From assembly GCA_044374195.1 (NCBI GenBank), contig JBILOY010000006.1:1-64000 (forward strand): a DNA stretch of 64,000 nucleotides, in the 5' to 3' direction. The first letter of the stretch is position 1; each line of letters starts with the position of its first letter. The translations under genes and the position numbers were made by a program. The stretch comes from CAIKZY01 sp044374195. GTDB lineage: Bacteria; Actinomycetota; Actinomycetes; S36-B12. Below are positions 43,403-51,656 of the stretch, piece after piece. The notes beneath the pieces were generated by a model, which had not been told where the DNA came from, ran no database searches, and was given only the letters and a program-made list of their open reading frames with translations.

Positions 43403-43418
43403 TTCGTCCCTGGACGAA
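43403..43418. promoter_or_regulatory. Inverted repeat upstream of the lyase gene
   Basis: TTCGTCC-CT-GGACGAA, a perfect 7-bp inverted repeat 52 bases before the lyase start, in a 233-base leader. It could be an operator for an unidentified regulator. A weaker partial palindrome TGCGATCCAGATCACG at 43311-43326 faintly resembles a CRP-type site. Confidence 0.45.
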
Positions 43419-43469
43419 TTACTAGGACTCCCGATATTCTTGTGTCCACAAGTTTACGAGGAGGACCGC

Positions 43470-44420
43470 ATGCTGCGCTCACGCCGTTCGAACCTGGCCG
43501 TTCCAGGTTCTAGCCCCAAGATGCTCGAGAAGGCCAAGGGCCTTGCGGCTGACCAGGTGTTCATGGACATCGAGGATGCTGTCGCTCCTCTCGCGAAGCC
43601 TGATGCGCGCAAGAACATCGTCGCGGCCCTGAACGAGGGTGGCTACGAGGGCAAGGTGCGTTCGGTGCGCGTCAATGACTGGACGACTCAGTGGACCTAC
43701 GCCGACGTTATCGAGGTCGTTGAGGGAGCCGGCCAGAACCTCGACTGCATCATGCTGCCGAAGGTGCAGACCGCTGATCAGATCGTTGCCCTTGATCTCC
43801 TGCTCACCCAGCTCGAGAAGTCGAACGGCTTCGAGGTCGGGCGCATCGGTATCGAGGCGCAGATCGAGAACGCCCTCGGCCTGATCAACGTCGACGCCAT
43901 CGCGACCGCGAGCCCGCGCGTAGAGACCATCATCTTCGGCCCGGCCGACTTCATGGCCTCGATCAACATGAAGTCCCTCGTCGTCGGCGAGCAGCCCCCG
44001 GGATACGACGTCGGCGATGCCTACCACTACATCTTGATGCGCATCCTCATGGCGGCCCGTGCCCACGACAAGCAGGCCATCGACGGTCCGTACCTGGCCA
44101 TCAAGGACCTCGAGGGCTACCGCCGCGTCGCTGGCCGCTCCGCTGCACTCGGCTTCGACGGCAAGTGGGTACTGCACCCCGATCAGGTCGCCGCAGCCAA
44201 CGAGGTGTTCTCCCCGAACCAGGGCGACTACGACCACGCGGAGCTCATCCTGGACGCCTACGACTACTACACCTCGGCCGCCGGTGGCGCTCGAGGTGCG
44301 GTAATGCTGGGCGATGAAATGATTGACGAGGCCTCACGCAAGATGGCACTCGTCGTCTCCGCCAAGGGCCGCGCCGCAGGCATGGCACGCACCACGTCTT
44401 TCACCCCGCCCGAGGCGTAA
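43470..44420 (+). CDS. CoA-ester lyase (HpcH/CitE family; malyl-CoA lyase-like)
   Basis: 316 residues from ATG 43470 behind GAGGAGG. TIM-barrel aldolase of the citrate-lyase-beta/malyl-CoA-lyase group: N-terminal RSNLAVPGSSPKMLEKA, metal region VFMDIEDAVAP, RVNDWTTQWTYADV, IMLPKVQTADQIV, IGIEAQIENALGLIN, IIFGPADFMASI, and the C-terminal GKWVLHPDQVAAANEVFSP. Cleaves or forms malyl-CoA or beta-methylmalyl-CoA with Mg2+. In Streptomyces a similar gene lies in the ethylmalonyl-CoA cluster together with an acyl-CoA dehydrogenase, as here. Confidence 0.88.
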   Translation: MLRSRRSNLAVPGSSPKMLEKAKGLAADQVFMDIEDAVAPLAKPDARKNIVAALNEGGYEGKVRSVRVNDWTTQWTYADVIEVVEGAGQNLDCIMLPKVQTADQIVALDLLLTQLEKSNGFEVGRIGIEAQIENALGLINVDAIATASPRVETIIFGPADFMASINMKSLVVGEQPPGYDVGDAYHYILMRILMAARAHDKQAIDGPYLAIKDLEGYRRVAGRSAALGFDGKWVLHPDQVAAANEVFSPNQGDYDHAELILDAYDYYTSAAGGARGAVMLGDEMIDEASRKMALVVSAKGRAAGMARTTSFTPPEA

Positions 44421-44478
44421 GAGTCTTTTCCCGCACGACTGAAGATCACAACCGACCCACGCAGAAGAGGAAGTCACC

Positions 44479-45684
44479 ATGCCGCGTCTAGCGCAAACCG
44501 AGGGACTTACCGATGTGCAGGAGGAGATCCTCGCCGCCGTTCATGATTTCGTCGAAAACGAGATCATTCCCGTGGCGAATGAGCTCGAGCACGCCGACGA
44601 GTACCCGACCAAAATCGTCGAAGGGCTCAAGGAGCTCGGTGTATTCGGTCTCATGATCCCCGAGGAGTACGGCGGACTCGGCGAGTCGCTGCTCACCTAT
44701 TCCCTTGTGGTCGAGGAGATCGCTCGCGGCTGGATGCCCGTCAGCGGCGTCATCAACACTCACTTCATCGTCGCCTACATGCTCATGCAGCACGGCACCG
44801 AAGAGCAGAAGCAGAAGTACCTGCCTCGTATGTCGACTGGCGAGGTGCGCGGTGCCTTCTCGATGTCCGAGCCCGGCTGCGGTTCCGATGTCGCGGCGAT
44901 CACGAGCAAGGCTGTGCGCGATGGCGACGGCTGGAATCTCACTGGCCAGAAGATGTGGCTGACGAACGGTGGCTCTTCGACTCTGGTCGCCGTGCTCGTA
45001 CGCACCGACGCAGATGCTCCCGAGGGCGCTTCGGTCTACAAGAAGATGTCGACGTTCTTGATCGAGAAGACGCCCGGCTTCGGCGAGGTTCGCCCCGGCC
45101 TGACCATCCCGGGCAAGATCGAGAAGATGGGCTACAAGGGCGTCGACACAACTGAGCTCGTCATGGACAACCTGCAGCTGAGCAACGACGACCTTCTCGG
45201 TGGCGAAACTGGCAAGGGCTTCTATCAAATGATGGACGGCGTCGAGGTCGGCCGCGTCAACGTGGCAGCACGCGCCTGCGGCATCGCAATTCGCGCCTTC
45301 GAGCTCGGCGTCGAGTACTCGCAGCAGCGTGTCACCTTCGGTAAGCCGATTCACGAGCATCAGGCAGTTGCGTTCCGCCTGGCCGACATGGCCGTTAAGG
45401 TCGAGGCTGCTCACCAGATGATGGTGATGTCGGCTCGCAAGAAGGATTCGGGCGAGCGCAATGACATGGAAGCCGGCATGGCCAAGTACCTCGCCAGCGA
45501 GTACTGCAAGGAGGTCGTCGAGGATTCCTTCCGCATCCACGGCGGCTACGGCTATTCCAAGGAGTACGAGATCGAGCGCCTGTACCGCGAGGCACCGATG
45601 CTGCTCATCGGCGAGGGCACGGCCGACATCCAGCGCATGATCATCGCGCGTCGCCTGCTCGAGGAATACAAGACGCGTTCGTGA
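44479..45684 (+). CDS. Acyl-CoA dehydrogenase
   Basis: 401 residues, GAGGAAGTCACC before ATG. Features: IPEEYGGLGESLLTYSLVVE, GAFSMSEPGCGSDVAAI (FAD and substrate loop), TGQKMWLTNGGSSTLVAVLV, KMGYKGVDTTELVMDN, RVTFGKPIHEHQAVAFRLAD and EIERLYREAPMLLIGEGTAD, where the position of the catalytic Glu in short-chain enzymes is within EGTAD. Oxidises an acyl-CoA and passes electrons to ETF. Adjacent to the malyl-CoA-lyase-like gene; methylsuccinyl-CoA is a candidate substrate but not provable here. Confidence 0.93.
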   Translation: MPRLAQTEGLTDVQEEILAAVHDFVENEIIPVANELEHADEYPTKIVEGLKELGVFGLMIPEEYGGLGESLLTYSLVVEEIARGWMPVSGVINTHFIVAYMLMQHGTEEQKQKYLPRMSTGEVRGAFSMSEPGCGSDVAAITSKAVRDGDGWNLTGQKMWLTNGGSSTLVAVLVRTDADAPEGASVYKKMSTFLIEKTPGFGEVRPGLTIPGKIEKMGYKGVDTTELVMDNLQLSNDDLLGGETGKGFYQMMDGVEVGRVNVAARACGIAIRAFELGVEYSQQRVTFGKPIHEHQAVAFRLADMAVKVEAAHQMMVMSARKKDSGERNDMEAGMAKYLASEYCKEVVEDSFRIHGGYGYSKEYEIERLYREAPMLLIGEGTADIQRMIIARRLLEEYKTRS

Positions 45685-46106
45685 TGACTGACTCGACTGA
45701 CGCCGGCGCGGGGGAGATGATCCCCTGCGTCGGCGCTGTCATTTTCGATAAAGAAAACCGGATCTGCCTGGTACGTCGGGCAAATGAACCCTCAAAGGGA
45801 ACGTGGGCTTTCCCGGGCGGCCGAGTCGAGCCGGATGAGACATCCGAGGACGCCATCATCCGCGAGGTGATGGAGGAGACCGGTTTGCACGTAACAATCG
45901 AGCGCGAGCTCGGCCCTGCGCTGCGTCCCGCGCCCGAAGGCGGAACCTTCCACATCCGCGAGTTCTTGATGCACACCAAGGATCGTCTTCCCGTGCGCTC
46001 CGGTGATGACGCAACTGATGCCGGCTTCTTCAGCCTGGATGAAATTCGCGAGCTCGAGACCACGCCGATGCTGCTCGACTACATGCGCGAGAACGGCCTG
46101 CTCTAG
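45681..46106 (+). CDS. NUDIX hydrolase
   Basis: 141 residues (GTG 45681, or ATG 45684 one codon later) overlapping the acyl-CoA dehydrogenase stop. The NUDIX box is complete: GGRVEPDETSEDAIIREVME followed by ETGL. Hydrolyses a nucleoside-diphosphate-linked compound with Mg2+; the N-terminal IPCVGAVIFDKENRICLVRR is typical of ADP-ribose or NADH pyrophosphatase-like members. Specific substrate unknown. Stop interleaved with the convergent gene (CTAG). Confidence 0.9.
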   Translation: MMTDSTDAGAGEMIPCVGAVIFDKENRICLVRRANEPSKGTWAFPGGRVEPDETSEDAIIREVMEETGLHVTIERELGPALRPAPEGGTFHIREFLMHTKDRLPVRSGDDATDAGFFSLDEIRELETTPMLLDYMRENGLL

Positions 46107-46474
46107 CGCAGGCGAAGGATTGCGCTAACGCGCAATCGGCCTTCCGATTCCGTCCACTGCCAGGCATCGGCCAATTGGTTGACCAACAAGAGTCCGCGGC
46201 CACCGAGTGAAGATTCATCTACCTCGCGCACCTCGGGTCGAGCCTGAGACGTCGTCTGCTCGATCTCTACCTCTACCTGCGAGTCATCTTGCCGAGCACA
46301 CAGCAGCAGCGGAGCAAGCCCGTGCCGGTACGCATTGGTCACGAGCTCGGAGGCAATCAGCAGGAGGTCATCCGCTGCGCGGGGGCCGAGGGCGGTGGCC
46401 AACAGCCGGCGTGCCTGAGCGGGGGCCGTGTCATCCCAGGGGAGATCCCACCTGAGCTCACGGTCATCCGTCAC
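46103..46474 (-). CDS. Anti-sigma-factor-like histidine-kinase ATPase (HATPase_c_2)
   Basis: 123 residues. RsbW/SpoIIAB-like GHKL fold with N box LLIASELVTNAYRHG and G box SSLGGRGLLLVNQLADAW; no sigma factor or anti-anti-sigma gene is nearby. Such stand-alone kinases regulate sigma factors or act in unknown switches in actinomycetes. TAGGAC six bases before GTG may be its promoter. Confidence 0.85.
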   Translation of the reverse strand: MTDDRELRWDLPWDDTAPAQARRLLATALGPRAADDLLLIASELVTNAYRHGLAPLLLCARQDDSQVEVEIEQTTSQARPEVREVDESSLGGRGLLLVNQLADAWQWTESEGRLRVSAILRLR

Positions 46475-46584
46475 CGCAGCGTCCTACCCATGAGGGGGCG
46501 TGATGAAACCCCGCGGCGATGACTCATCGAGTTCACCTGCCTAGGCTTGCAGGCCACAGCGCGATTCGAGGGGAGGCAGGGCAG

Positions 46585-47337
46585 ATGGCACGCATTCTCG
46601 CCCTGGCCAACCAGAAGGGCGGGGTGGCCAAGACCACCTCGGCCGTCAACCTCGCCGCCGCACTCGTCGAGGCGGGCCAGCGCGTGCTGCTCATCGATCT
46701 TGATGCCCAGGCCTGCGCCACCTTCTGCCTCGGCTGGGATCCCGAGGATCTCGAGCTCGGAGCGATGGACGTCCTCCGGGGCACCGCAATCGAAGAGGTA
46801 CTGCTCAAGACCGCGGACGGTGTCGACCTGCTACCTGCTCGTATCGATCTCGCCGGGGCGGATCAGTTGCTCGCTTCGAGGCCTGGTCGCGAATTCGTCG
46901 TACGTGATTCCTTGGCGACTGTCGCCAATGACTACGACTGGATGATCATCGACTGCTCACCATCGCTCGGCATCATCACGATTAATGCTCTGGCTGCCGC
47001 GGACGAGGTCATCATTCCGCTTCAGTGCGAAACCCTCTCGCATCGCGGTGTGGGTCAGCTGATCGAGACCATCGCAGACGTCCAGCGGCTTATCAATCCG
47101 CGCCTACGCGTGCTGGGCATCCTGCCGACTCTTTATGACGGTCGCACCGCGCATGCCAAGGCAGTGCTTAATGATCTTGGCCCGCGCTACAAGGTCGAGG
47201 TGCTCGCGCCGATCACGCGTTCCATCCGTTTTGCCGAGGCACCTGCCGTCGGACGCAGCATCCTTGCGACTTCACCAAAGTCGAAGGGCGCGGTGGAATA
47301 CCGCGCCCTCGCGAAAGTCGTGCTGGGAAAGAACTAG
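46585..47337 (+). CDS. ParA-family ATPase
   Basis: 250 residues from ATG 46585, preceded by GAGGGGAGGC. Walker A ANQKGGVAKTTSAVN has the variant VAKTT in place of VGKTT; switch LLIDLDAQACATFCLGWD and Walker B WMIIDCSPSLGIIT follow. LITRSIRFAEAPAVGRS-like C-terminal segments are of Soj/ParA type. Next to a DEAD helicase and ferritin-like gene, a conserved actinobacterial order. Chromosomal ParA is usually beside parB near oriC, so this is an accessory paralogue. Confidence 0.9.
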   Translation: MARILALANQKGGVAKTTSAVNLAAALVEAGQRVLLIDLDAQACATFCLGWDPEDLELGAMDVLRGTAIEEVLLKTADGVDLLPARIDLAGADQLLASRPGREFVVRDSLATVANDYDWMIIDCSPSLGIITINALAAADEVIIPLQCETLSHRGVGQLIETIADVQRLINPRLRVLGILPTLYDGRTAHAKAVLNDLGPRYKVEVLAPITRSIRFAEAPAVGRSILATSPKSKGAVEYRALAKVVLGKN

Positions 47338-48860
47338 TCGGCTGAGGGCGAAGCACCTTCAGCGGGCTGGCCGCTGCGGGTACGGCGACGCTGACGAGCC
47401 TGCTTCGCCTTGGCATCCGGATCAGCATCGGCCTTCGGCTTATCGCCCTTGGGCTTATCTGACTTCGGACGATCGTCATGCTTCTTGTGATCGTTCTTGT
47501 GACCGCCGTGCTTGTCGCCGCCACGGCCACCGTCGCGGCTGCGGCTACGGTCGCCGTCTGACTTCGGCTTCTTGCCGGTCTCGCCGAGATCCTCGACAGC
47601 CTCGGCGCCCAGGCCCTCACGCGAGCGCTGTGACTTGGGCAGCTTGCCCGTGGTGCCGGCGGGGATGTTCAGGCCGGTGTAGACGTGATCGCTGCTCGAG
47701 TAAGTCTCGATCGGATCCTTGAACGGAAGCTTCAGGGCGCGATCGATCATCTGCCAGCGGGCGATGTCCTCCCAGTCGACAAGAGTGACCGCAGTACCAG
47801 TTGCGCCGGCACGGCCGGTGCGGCCGATGCGGTGCAGGTAGGTCTTCTCATCGTCAGGGCATTCGTAGTTGATGACGTGGGTGACGTTGTCGACATCGAT
47901 ACCTCGGGCGGCGACATCGGTGCAGACGAGAACGTCGACCTTGCCGTTGCGGAATGCACGAAGAGCCTGCTCGCGAGCACCCTGGCCGAGGTCACCGTGA
48001 ACGGTGCCGACAGCGAAGCCACGCTCGGTGAGCTCATCACAGATCTTCTGAGCCTTGCGCTTGGTGCGCGTGAAGACCATCACGAGTTCGCGGCCGTTGG
48101 CCTGCAGAATGCGTGCGACCAGTTCGATCTTGTCCATTGGGTGAGCGCGCCACACGTGCTGCTCGATCGCATCGACGGTGGCATTGTCGTCGCCGATCTC
48201 GCCGGCACGAATGTGAGTCGGCTGAGTCATGTAACGACGAGCGAGGTTCAAGATCGTGCCGGGCATGGTTGCTGAGAACAGCATCGTCTGGCGCACTGCC
48301 GGGATCTGGGCCACGATGCGCTCGACGTCGGGCAGGAATCCCATGACGAGCATCTCGTCAGCCTCGTCGAGCACGAGCACCTTGACCTGAGAGAGATCCA
48401 TGTCGCGACGCTGAGCAAGATCAATGATGCGACCGGGGGTGCCGACGATGACGTCGATGCCCTTCTTCAGCGCGTCGATCTGCGGCTCGTAGGCACGGCC
48501 GCCGTAGACGGCGAGCACACGTACGCCCTTCTCGCGTCCGGCGCGCTCGAGGTCAGTGGCTACCTGCAGGCCGAGCTCGCGGGTCGGGCAGATGACGAGT
48601 GCCTGCGGGCGACCGTCGTTGTTCATGTCGACGCGCTGTAGCAACGGAATGCCGAAGCCGAGGGTCTTGCCGGTGCCCGTCTTAGCCTGGCCGATGAGGT
48701 CCTTGCCCTCGAGAGCAAGTCCGATGCAGGCGGCCTGGATGGGGAATGCCGTGTGAATGCCGTCAGCGGCAAGTGCGGCGGAAATAAGGGGGTCGGTGCC
48801 CAGCTCTGCGAAGGTCGGTGCAGTGGTGGGGTCGACGGCGGAAACGCTGTCAGTAGTCAA
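47334..48860 (-). CDS. DEAD-box RNA helicase (RhlE-like)
   Basis: 508 residues, TTG start with AAGGAGAAT just upstream. Q motif GIHTAFPIQAACIGLAL, Walker A GQAKTGTGKTLGFG, PTRELGLQ, VLDEADEMLVMGF, SATMPG, VCTDVAARGIDVDNV and HRIGRTGRAG are present. A Lys/Asp/Gly-rich disordered tail (SRSRDGGRGGDKHGGHKNDH) ends in RRRTRSG. RNA remodelling in ribosome assembly or decay. Promoter candidate TAGAGT in the 59-base divergent region shared with the ferritin-like gene. Confidence 0.94.
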   Translation of the reverse strand: MTTDSVSAVDPTTAPTFAELGTDPLISAALAADGIHTAFPIQAACIGLALEGKDLIGQAKTGTGKTLGFGIPLLQRVDMNNDGRPQALVICPTRELGLQVATDLERAGREKGVRVLAVYGGRAYEPQIDALKKGIDVIVGTPGRIIDLAQRRDMDLSQVKVLVLDEADEMLVMGFLPDVERIVAQIPAVRQTMLFSATMPGTILNLARRYMTQPTHIRAGEIGDDNATVDAIEQHVWRAHPMDKIELVARILQANGRELVMVFTRTKRKAQKICDELTERGFAVGTVHGDLGQGAREQALRAFRNGKVDVLVCTDVAARGIDVDNVTHVINYECPDDEKTYLHRIGRTGRAGATGTAVTLVDWEDIARWQMIDRALKLPFKDPIETYSSSDHVYTGLNIPAGTTGKLPKSQRSREGLGAEAVEDLGETGKKPKSDGDRSRSRDGGRGGDKHGGHKNDHKKHDDRPKSDKPKGDKPKADADPDAKAKQARQRRRTRSGQPAEGASPSAD

Positions 48861-48919
48861 AATTCTCCTTGTAATTACGGATTACTCTACCCGCCGGCCC
48901 CCGATACCCTGGAATCACT

Positions 48920-49657
48920 ATGACTGCTGACCCGAAAATGCCCTTAGGGGAGCCGGTCGACGACTTCACCGCCCCCGATCCGTCCGCATTGGAGACCGAT
49001 CCGGTCTATCGAGAGGCGGTTATCGATCTGCTTGGGGTACTTGCCTATGGCGAGCTCACCGCCTTCGAGCGCACGGCTGCCGATGCGGCCTTGGCGCCGA
49101 CGGTCGGCGATGAGTCGGCGTTGGCCGAGATGGCCAATGCTGAGTTCCGACATTTCAAGCATCTGCGCGATCGACTGATTCGGATGGGTGTCGATCCTGA
49201 GATCGCGATGAGTCCATTCAAGACGTCATACGCAGAGTTCCATTCGCACACGATGCCGAGTGACTGGCTCGAGGGGCTCGTGAAGGCGTACGTCGGCGAT
49301 GGCATTGGTATCGACTTCTATCGCGAGATCTCTCGCTATGTCGACGTGCAGACTCGTGAACTCGTCGAGACGGTGTGCGAGGACTTGGGTCACTCGGCAT
49401 TCGTCGTCGATCGCGTGCGTGCGGCTATCGATGCTGATCCGCGCGTAGCCGGTCGACTCGCTCTCTGGGGCCGCCGTCTGGTGGGTGAGGCACTCTCCCA
49501 GGCACAGCGAGTTGCTGCAGAACGTGATGCGCTCTCGGCACTCATCGTCGGCGGTGTTGATCGACCAGGAGCCGATCTCGCGGAGTTAGGTCGCATGCTT
49601 GCGCGACTTACCGAGAATCACACTCGACGGATGTCGGCACTGGGTCTCGCGGCTTAG
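48920..49657 (+). CDS. Ferritin-like fold protein (MiaE-like family)
   Basis: 245 residues. Four-helix-bundle diiron pattern: LLGVLAYGELTAFERTAADA (Glu), MANAEFRHFKHLRDRL (E-x-x-H), VGDGIGIDFYREISRYVD, and LVETVCEDLGHSAFVVDRV (E and H). Actinobacterial ferritin-like family related to the tRNA hydroxylase MiaE. It may bind two irons and catalyse an oxidation; substrate unknown. TACCCT nine bases before ATG suggests a very short leader. Confidence 0.85.
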   Translation: MTADPKMPLGEPVDDFTAPDPSALETDPVYREAVIDLLGVLAYGELTAFERTAADAALAPTVGDESALAEMANAEFRHFKHLRDRLIRMGVDPEIAMSPFKTSYAEFHSHTMPSDWLEGLVKAYVGDGIGIDFYREISRYVDVQTRELVETVCEDLGHSAFVVDRVRAAIDADPRVAGRLALWGRRLVGEALSQAQRVAAERDALSALIVGGVDRPGADLAELGRMLARLTENHTRRMSALGLAA

Positions 49658-49675
49658 CGAGACAGCGACTGGTTG

Positions 49676-49897
49676 CTAAGAGCCGAAGCCCACGCGGCGT
49701 GATGACGGTGCGCCGATCTCGACGTAAGCGATCTTCGAGCCGGGGATCAGCACGGTGCGACCACGGTCATCGGTCAGCGACAGCAGGGAGCCGTTGGCGA
49801 GTGCGGCCTCGACCGCAGCGGTGACCTGCTCGGGTGTCTGCTCGCTCTCGAGTGCGACCTCGCGCGGGGTGTTCTCGACACCGACCTTGATCTCCAC
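49676..49897 (-). CDS. DUF3107 family protein
   Basis: 73 residues, GTG start with AAGGGAG 7 bases upstream. Small actinobacterial protein beginning MEIKVGVENTPREVALESEQ and ending in KIAYVEIGAPSSRRVGFG; one beta-alpha-beta unit can be read. Function unknown. Its neighbourhood (ferritin-like protein, TetR) is conserved across actinomycetes. Confidence 0.9.
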   Translation of the reverse strand: MEIKVGVENTPREVALESEQTPEQVTAAVEAALANGSLLSLTDDRGRTVLIPGSKIAYVEIGAPSSRRVGFGS

Positions 49898-49997
49898 GGT
49901 CTATCTCCCTTGTTGATGATTCAGGCGTACAGCCCAATGCTCTCATGCGGGACGGCGCCACGCTCTCGGGTGGGGTTACGCCGTGGATGAACTGCGA

Positions 49998-50618
49998 CTA
50001 GGCGGGGGGATGAGTCAGCGGGAAGCCGCCGATGCCGCGCCAGCACAAGGTCGCCACCAGTTCGGCCGCCTCGTCACGAGTGATGTCTCCCGGGTCGCGC
50101 ACCCAGCGGCGAGCAGCGATCTCCATGGTGCCCTGCAGGCCGGAGCCGAGGAGCAGTGCTTGGTCCTCACGCAGGCCGGTGTCGGTGGCGATGACCTGGG
50201 CGATCCGCTCGGCGATCGCCGACTCGGCTTTCTCGACTCGCTCACGCACCGCGGGCTCGTTCATCAGGTCGCTCTCGAACACGAGTCTGAATCCGCTCTT
50301 GCGCGCATCGACGAAACCGAAGTAGGCGTCGAGGGTGGCACGCACGCGCTCCTTGTTGTCGGTCGTCGAGGCGATCGCAGCGTTAGTGGCGGTCAGGAGT
50401 TCGTCAATGGCTGAATCGAGGAGCGCGAGGTAGAGGTCGAGCTTGCTCGGGAAGTGCTGGTAGAGCACCGGCTTGGTGACCCCAGCGCGCTCGGCGATCT
50501 GATCCATGCCGGCGGAGTGGTAGCCGTCGGCGGAGAACACCTCGAGGGCTGCCTCGAGCAACTGCGCGCGACGCTCGGCCTTGGGCAGGCGGGCGGGGCG
50601 TGCGGACTCGATGGTCAT
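49998..50618 (-). CDS. TetR-family regulator
   Basis: 206 residues. N-terminal helix-turn-helix: RAQLLEAALEVFSADGYHSA, GMDQIAERAGVTKPVLYQHF, PSKLDLYLALLDSAI. The ligand domain is helical. Divergent from the alpha/beta hydrolase, 57 bases apart. Possible operators between them are TACC-GACG-GGTA and two GGGTAACC copies. TAGGGT seven bases before ATG suggests a leaderless transcript. Confidence 0.9.
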   Translation of the reverse strand: MTIESARPARLPKAERRAQLLEAALEVFSADGYHSAGMDQIAERAGVTKPVLYQHFPSKLDLYLALLDSAIDELLTATNAAIASTTDNKERVRATLDAYFGFVDARKSGFRLVFESDLMNEPAVRERVEKAESAIAERIAQVIATDTGLREDQALLLGSGLQGTMEIAARRWVRDPGDITRDEAAELVATLCWRGIGGFPLTHPPA

Positions 50619-50625
50619 GATCCGA

Positions 50626-50631
50626 ACCCTA
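50626..50631 (-). promoter_or_regulatory. -10 of leaderless tetR
   Basis: Minus-strand TAGGGT ends seven bases before ATG 50618. It overlaps the TACC-GACG-GGTA inverted repeat at 50630-50641, allowing autoregulation. Confidence 0.5.
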
Positions 50632-50663
50632 CCGACGGGTAACCATTGCGGGGACTAGTTGGG

Positions 50664-50669
50664 TAACCT
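50664..50669 (+). promoter_or_regulatory. -10 of leaderless hydrolase gene
   Basis: TAACCT ends six bases before GTG 50676 and lies inside the second GGGTAACC copy. Confidence 0.55.
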
Positions 50670-50675
50670 GGTCCC

Positions 50676-51572
50676 GTGACCGAAACCGTGCTCGCTCCGC
50701 CGTGGCCTCGCTTCGATGTGACCCTGGCGCATCGCACCCTCGCCGTCAGGCACGCCGAGCCCACGCGCCCTGGCCTTCCGATCGCGATCTTCGTCCACGG
50801 GCTCGGCGGTTCTTCGTTGAACTGGACAGATCTCATGGACGCCCTGCGCGATGAGGTCGATGGCTATGCGGTTGACCTCGGCGGTTTCGGCCAGTCGCCG
50901 CCCCCGCGTGACGGCGATATGACTCCACTCGGACATGCGCGCGCTGTCGTCGATCTGATCGATCACCTCGGCGGCGGACCCGTTCATCTCTTCGGTAATT
51001 CACTCGGCGGCGCAGTCACCGTGCAGGTCGCCGCGCGGCGCCCCGACCTCGTTCGCTCGCTGACAATGACCTCGCCAGCGATGCCGACCTTCAGCATCGG
51101 TAAGGGCAACGTGCATCTTCCGGTGATCGCCGTGCCCGGCGTGGGGGAGAAGCTCATCGAGAAGTTCCTCAACGTGCCGGTCGAGCAGCGCGTGCAGGGC
51201 TCGATCGATCTCTGCTTCGCTGATCCTTCGCGGGTAGCACCGCAGCGCTATGAAGAGGCTGTTGTGGAAGCCAAGGCGCGCGAGCACTTCCCCTATGCGA
51301 ACGATGCATTCCTCGCCACACTGCGCGGAATGATGAAGACCTTCCTCGATCGCGGACCGCAGCGCCCCTGGAAGCTCGCGGCGAAGATCACCTGTCCCAC
51401 GCTCGTGATCTATGGCCGCAAGGATCCCCTGATCGATGCCAGTGCTGCGCACAAGGTGACCAAGTACTTCCCGAATGCGCATGTCGTGGTGCTGCCTGAC
51501 TCTGGTCACGTGGCACAAATGGAGCACCCGGAGTTCGTCAAGGCTGCGTGGGATCGCTTCATCGCGTCCTAG
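50676..51572 (+). CDS. Alpha/beta-fold hydrolase
   Basis: 298 residues, GTG start. Oxyanion HGLGGSSLNWTDLMDAL, nucleophile elbow HLFGNSLGGAVTVQVA with catalytic Ser, acid in YGRKDPLIDASAAHKV and His in LPDSGHVAQMEHPEFV. Esterase or epoxide-hydrolase-like enzymes have this layout; no substrate can be assigned. Divergent from a TetR regulator, which may control it. Confidence 0.92.
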   Translation: MTETVLAPPWPRFDVTLAHRTLAVRHAEPTRPGLPIAIFVHGLGGSSLNWTDLMDALRDEVDGYAVDLGGFGQSPPPRDGDMTPLGHARAVVDLIDHLGGGPVHLFGNSLGGAVTVQVAARRPDLVRSLTMTSPAMPTFSIGKGNVHLPVIAVPGVGEKLIEKFLNVPVEQRVQGSIDLCFADPSRVAPQRYEEAVVEAKAREHFPYANDAFLATLRGMMKTFLDRGPQRPWKLAAKITCPTLVIYGRKDPLIDASAAHKVTKYFPNAHVVVLPDSGHVAQMEHPEFVKAAWDRFIAS

Positions 51573-51656
51573 TTATCCACAGTTCGTGAACTGACCCTGG
51601 TGCACGACTGCTGATCGACTTACCGTCGTCGAGTTATCACTCGGACAGGGGTCGAC

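Noticed and set aside
44488..45540. 350-codon minus-strand frame opposite the acyl-CoA dehydrogenase
   Set aside because: Antisense shadow of a conserved enzyme; His/Asp/Leu-rich composition typical of such shadows.
51573..51581. TTATCCACA, a perfect DnaA-box consensus, before the Tad operon
   Set aside because: A single copy without neighbouring boxes, AT-rich unwinding element or dnaA/dnaN; not an origin. DnaA control of the promoter cannot be judged from one site.
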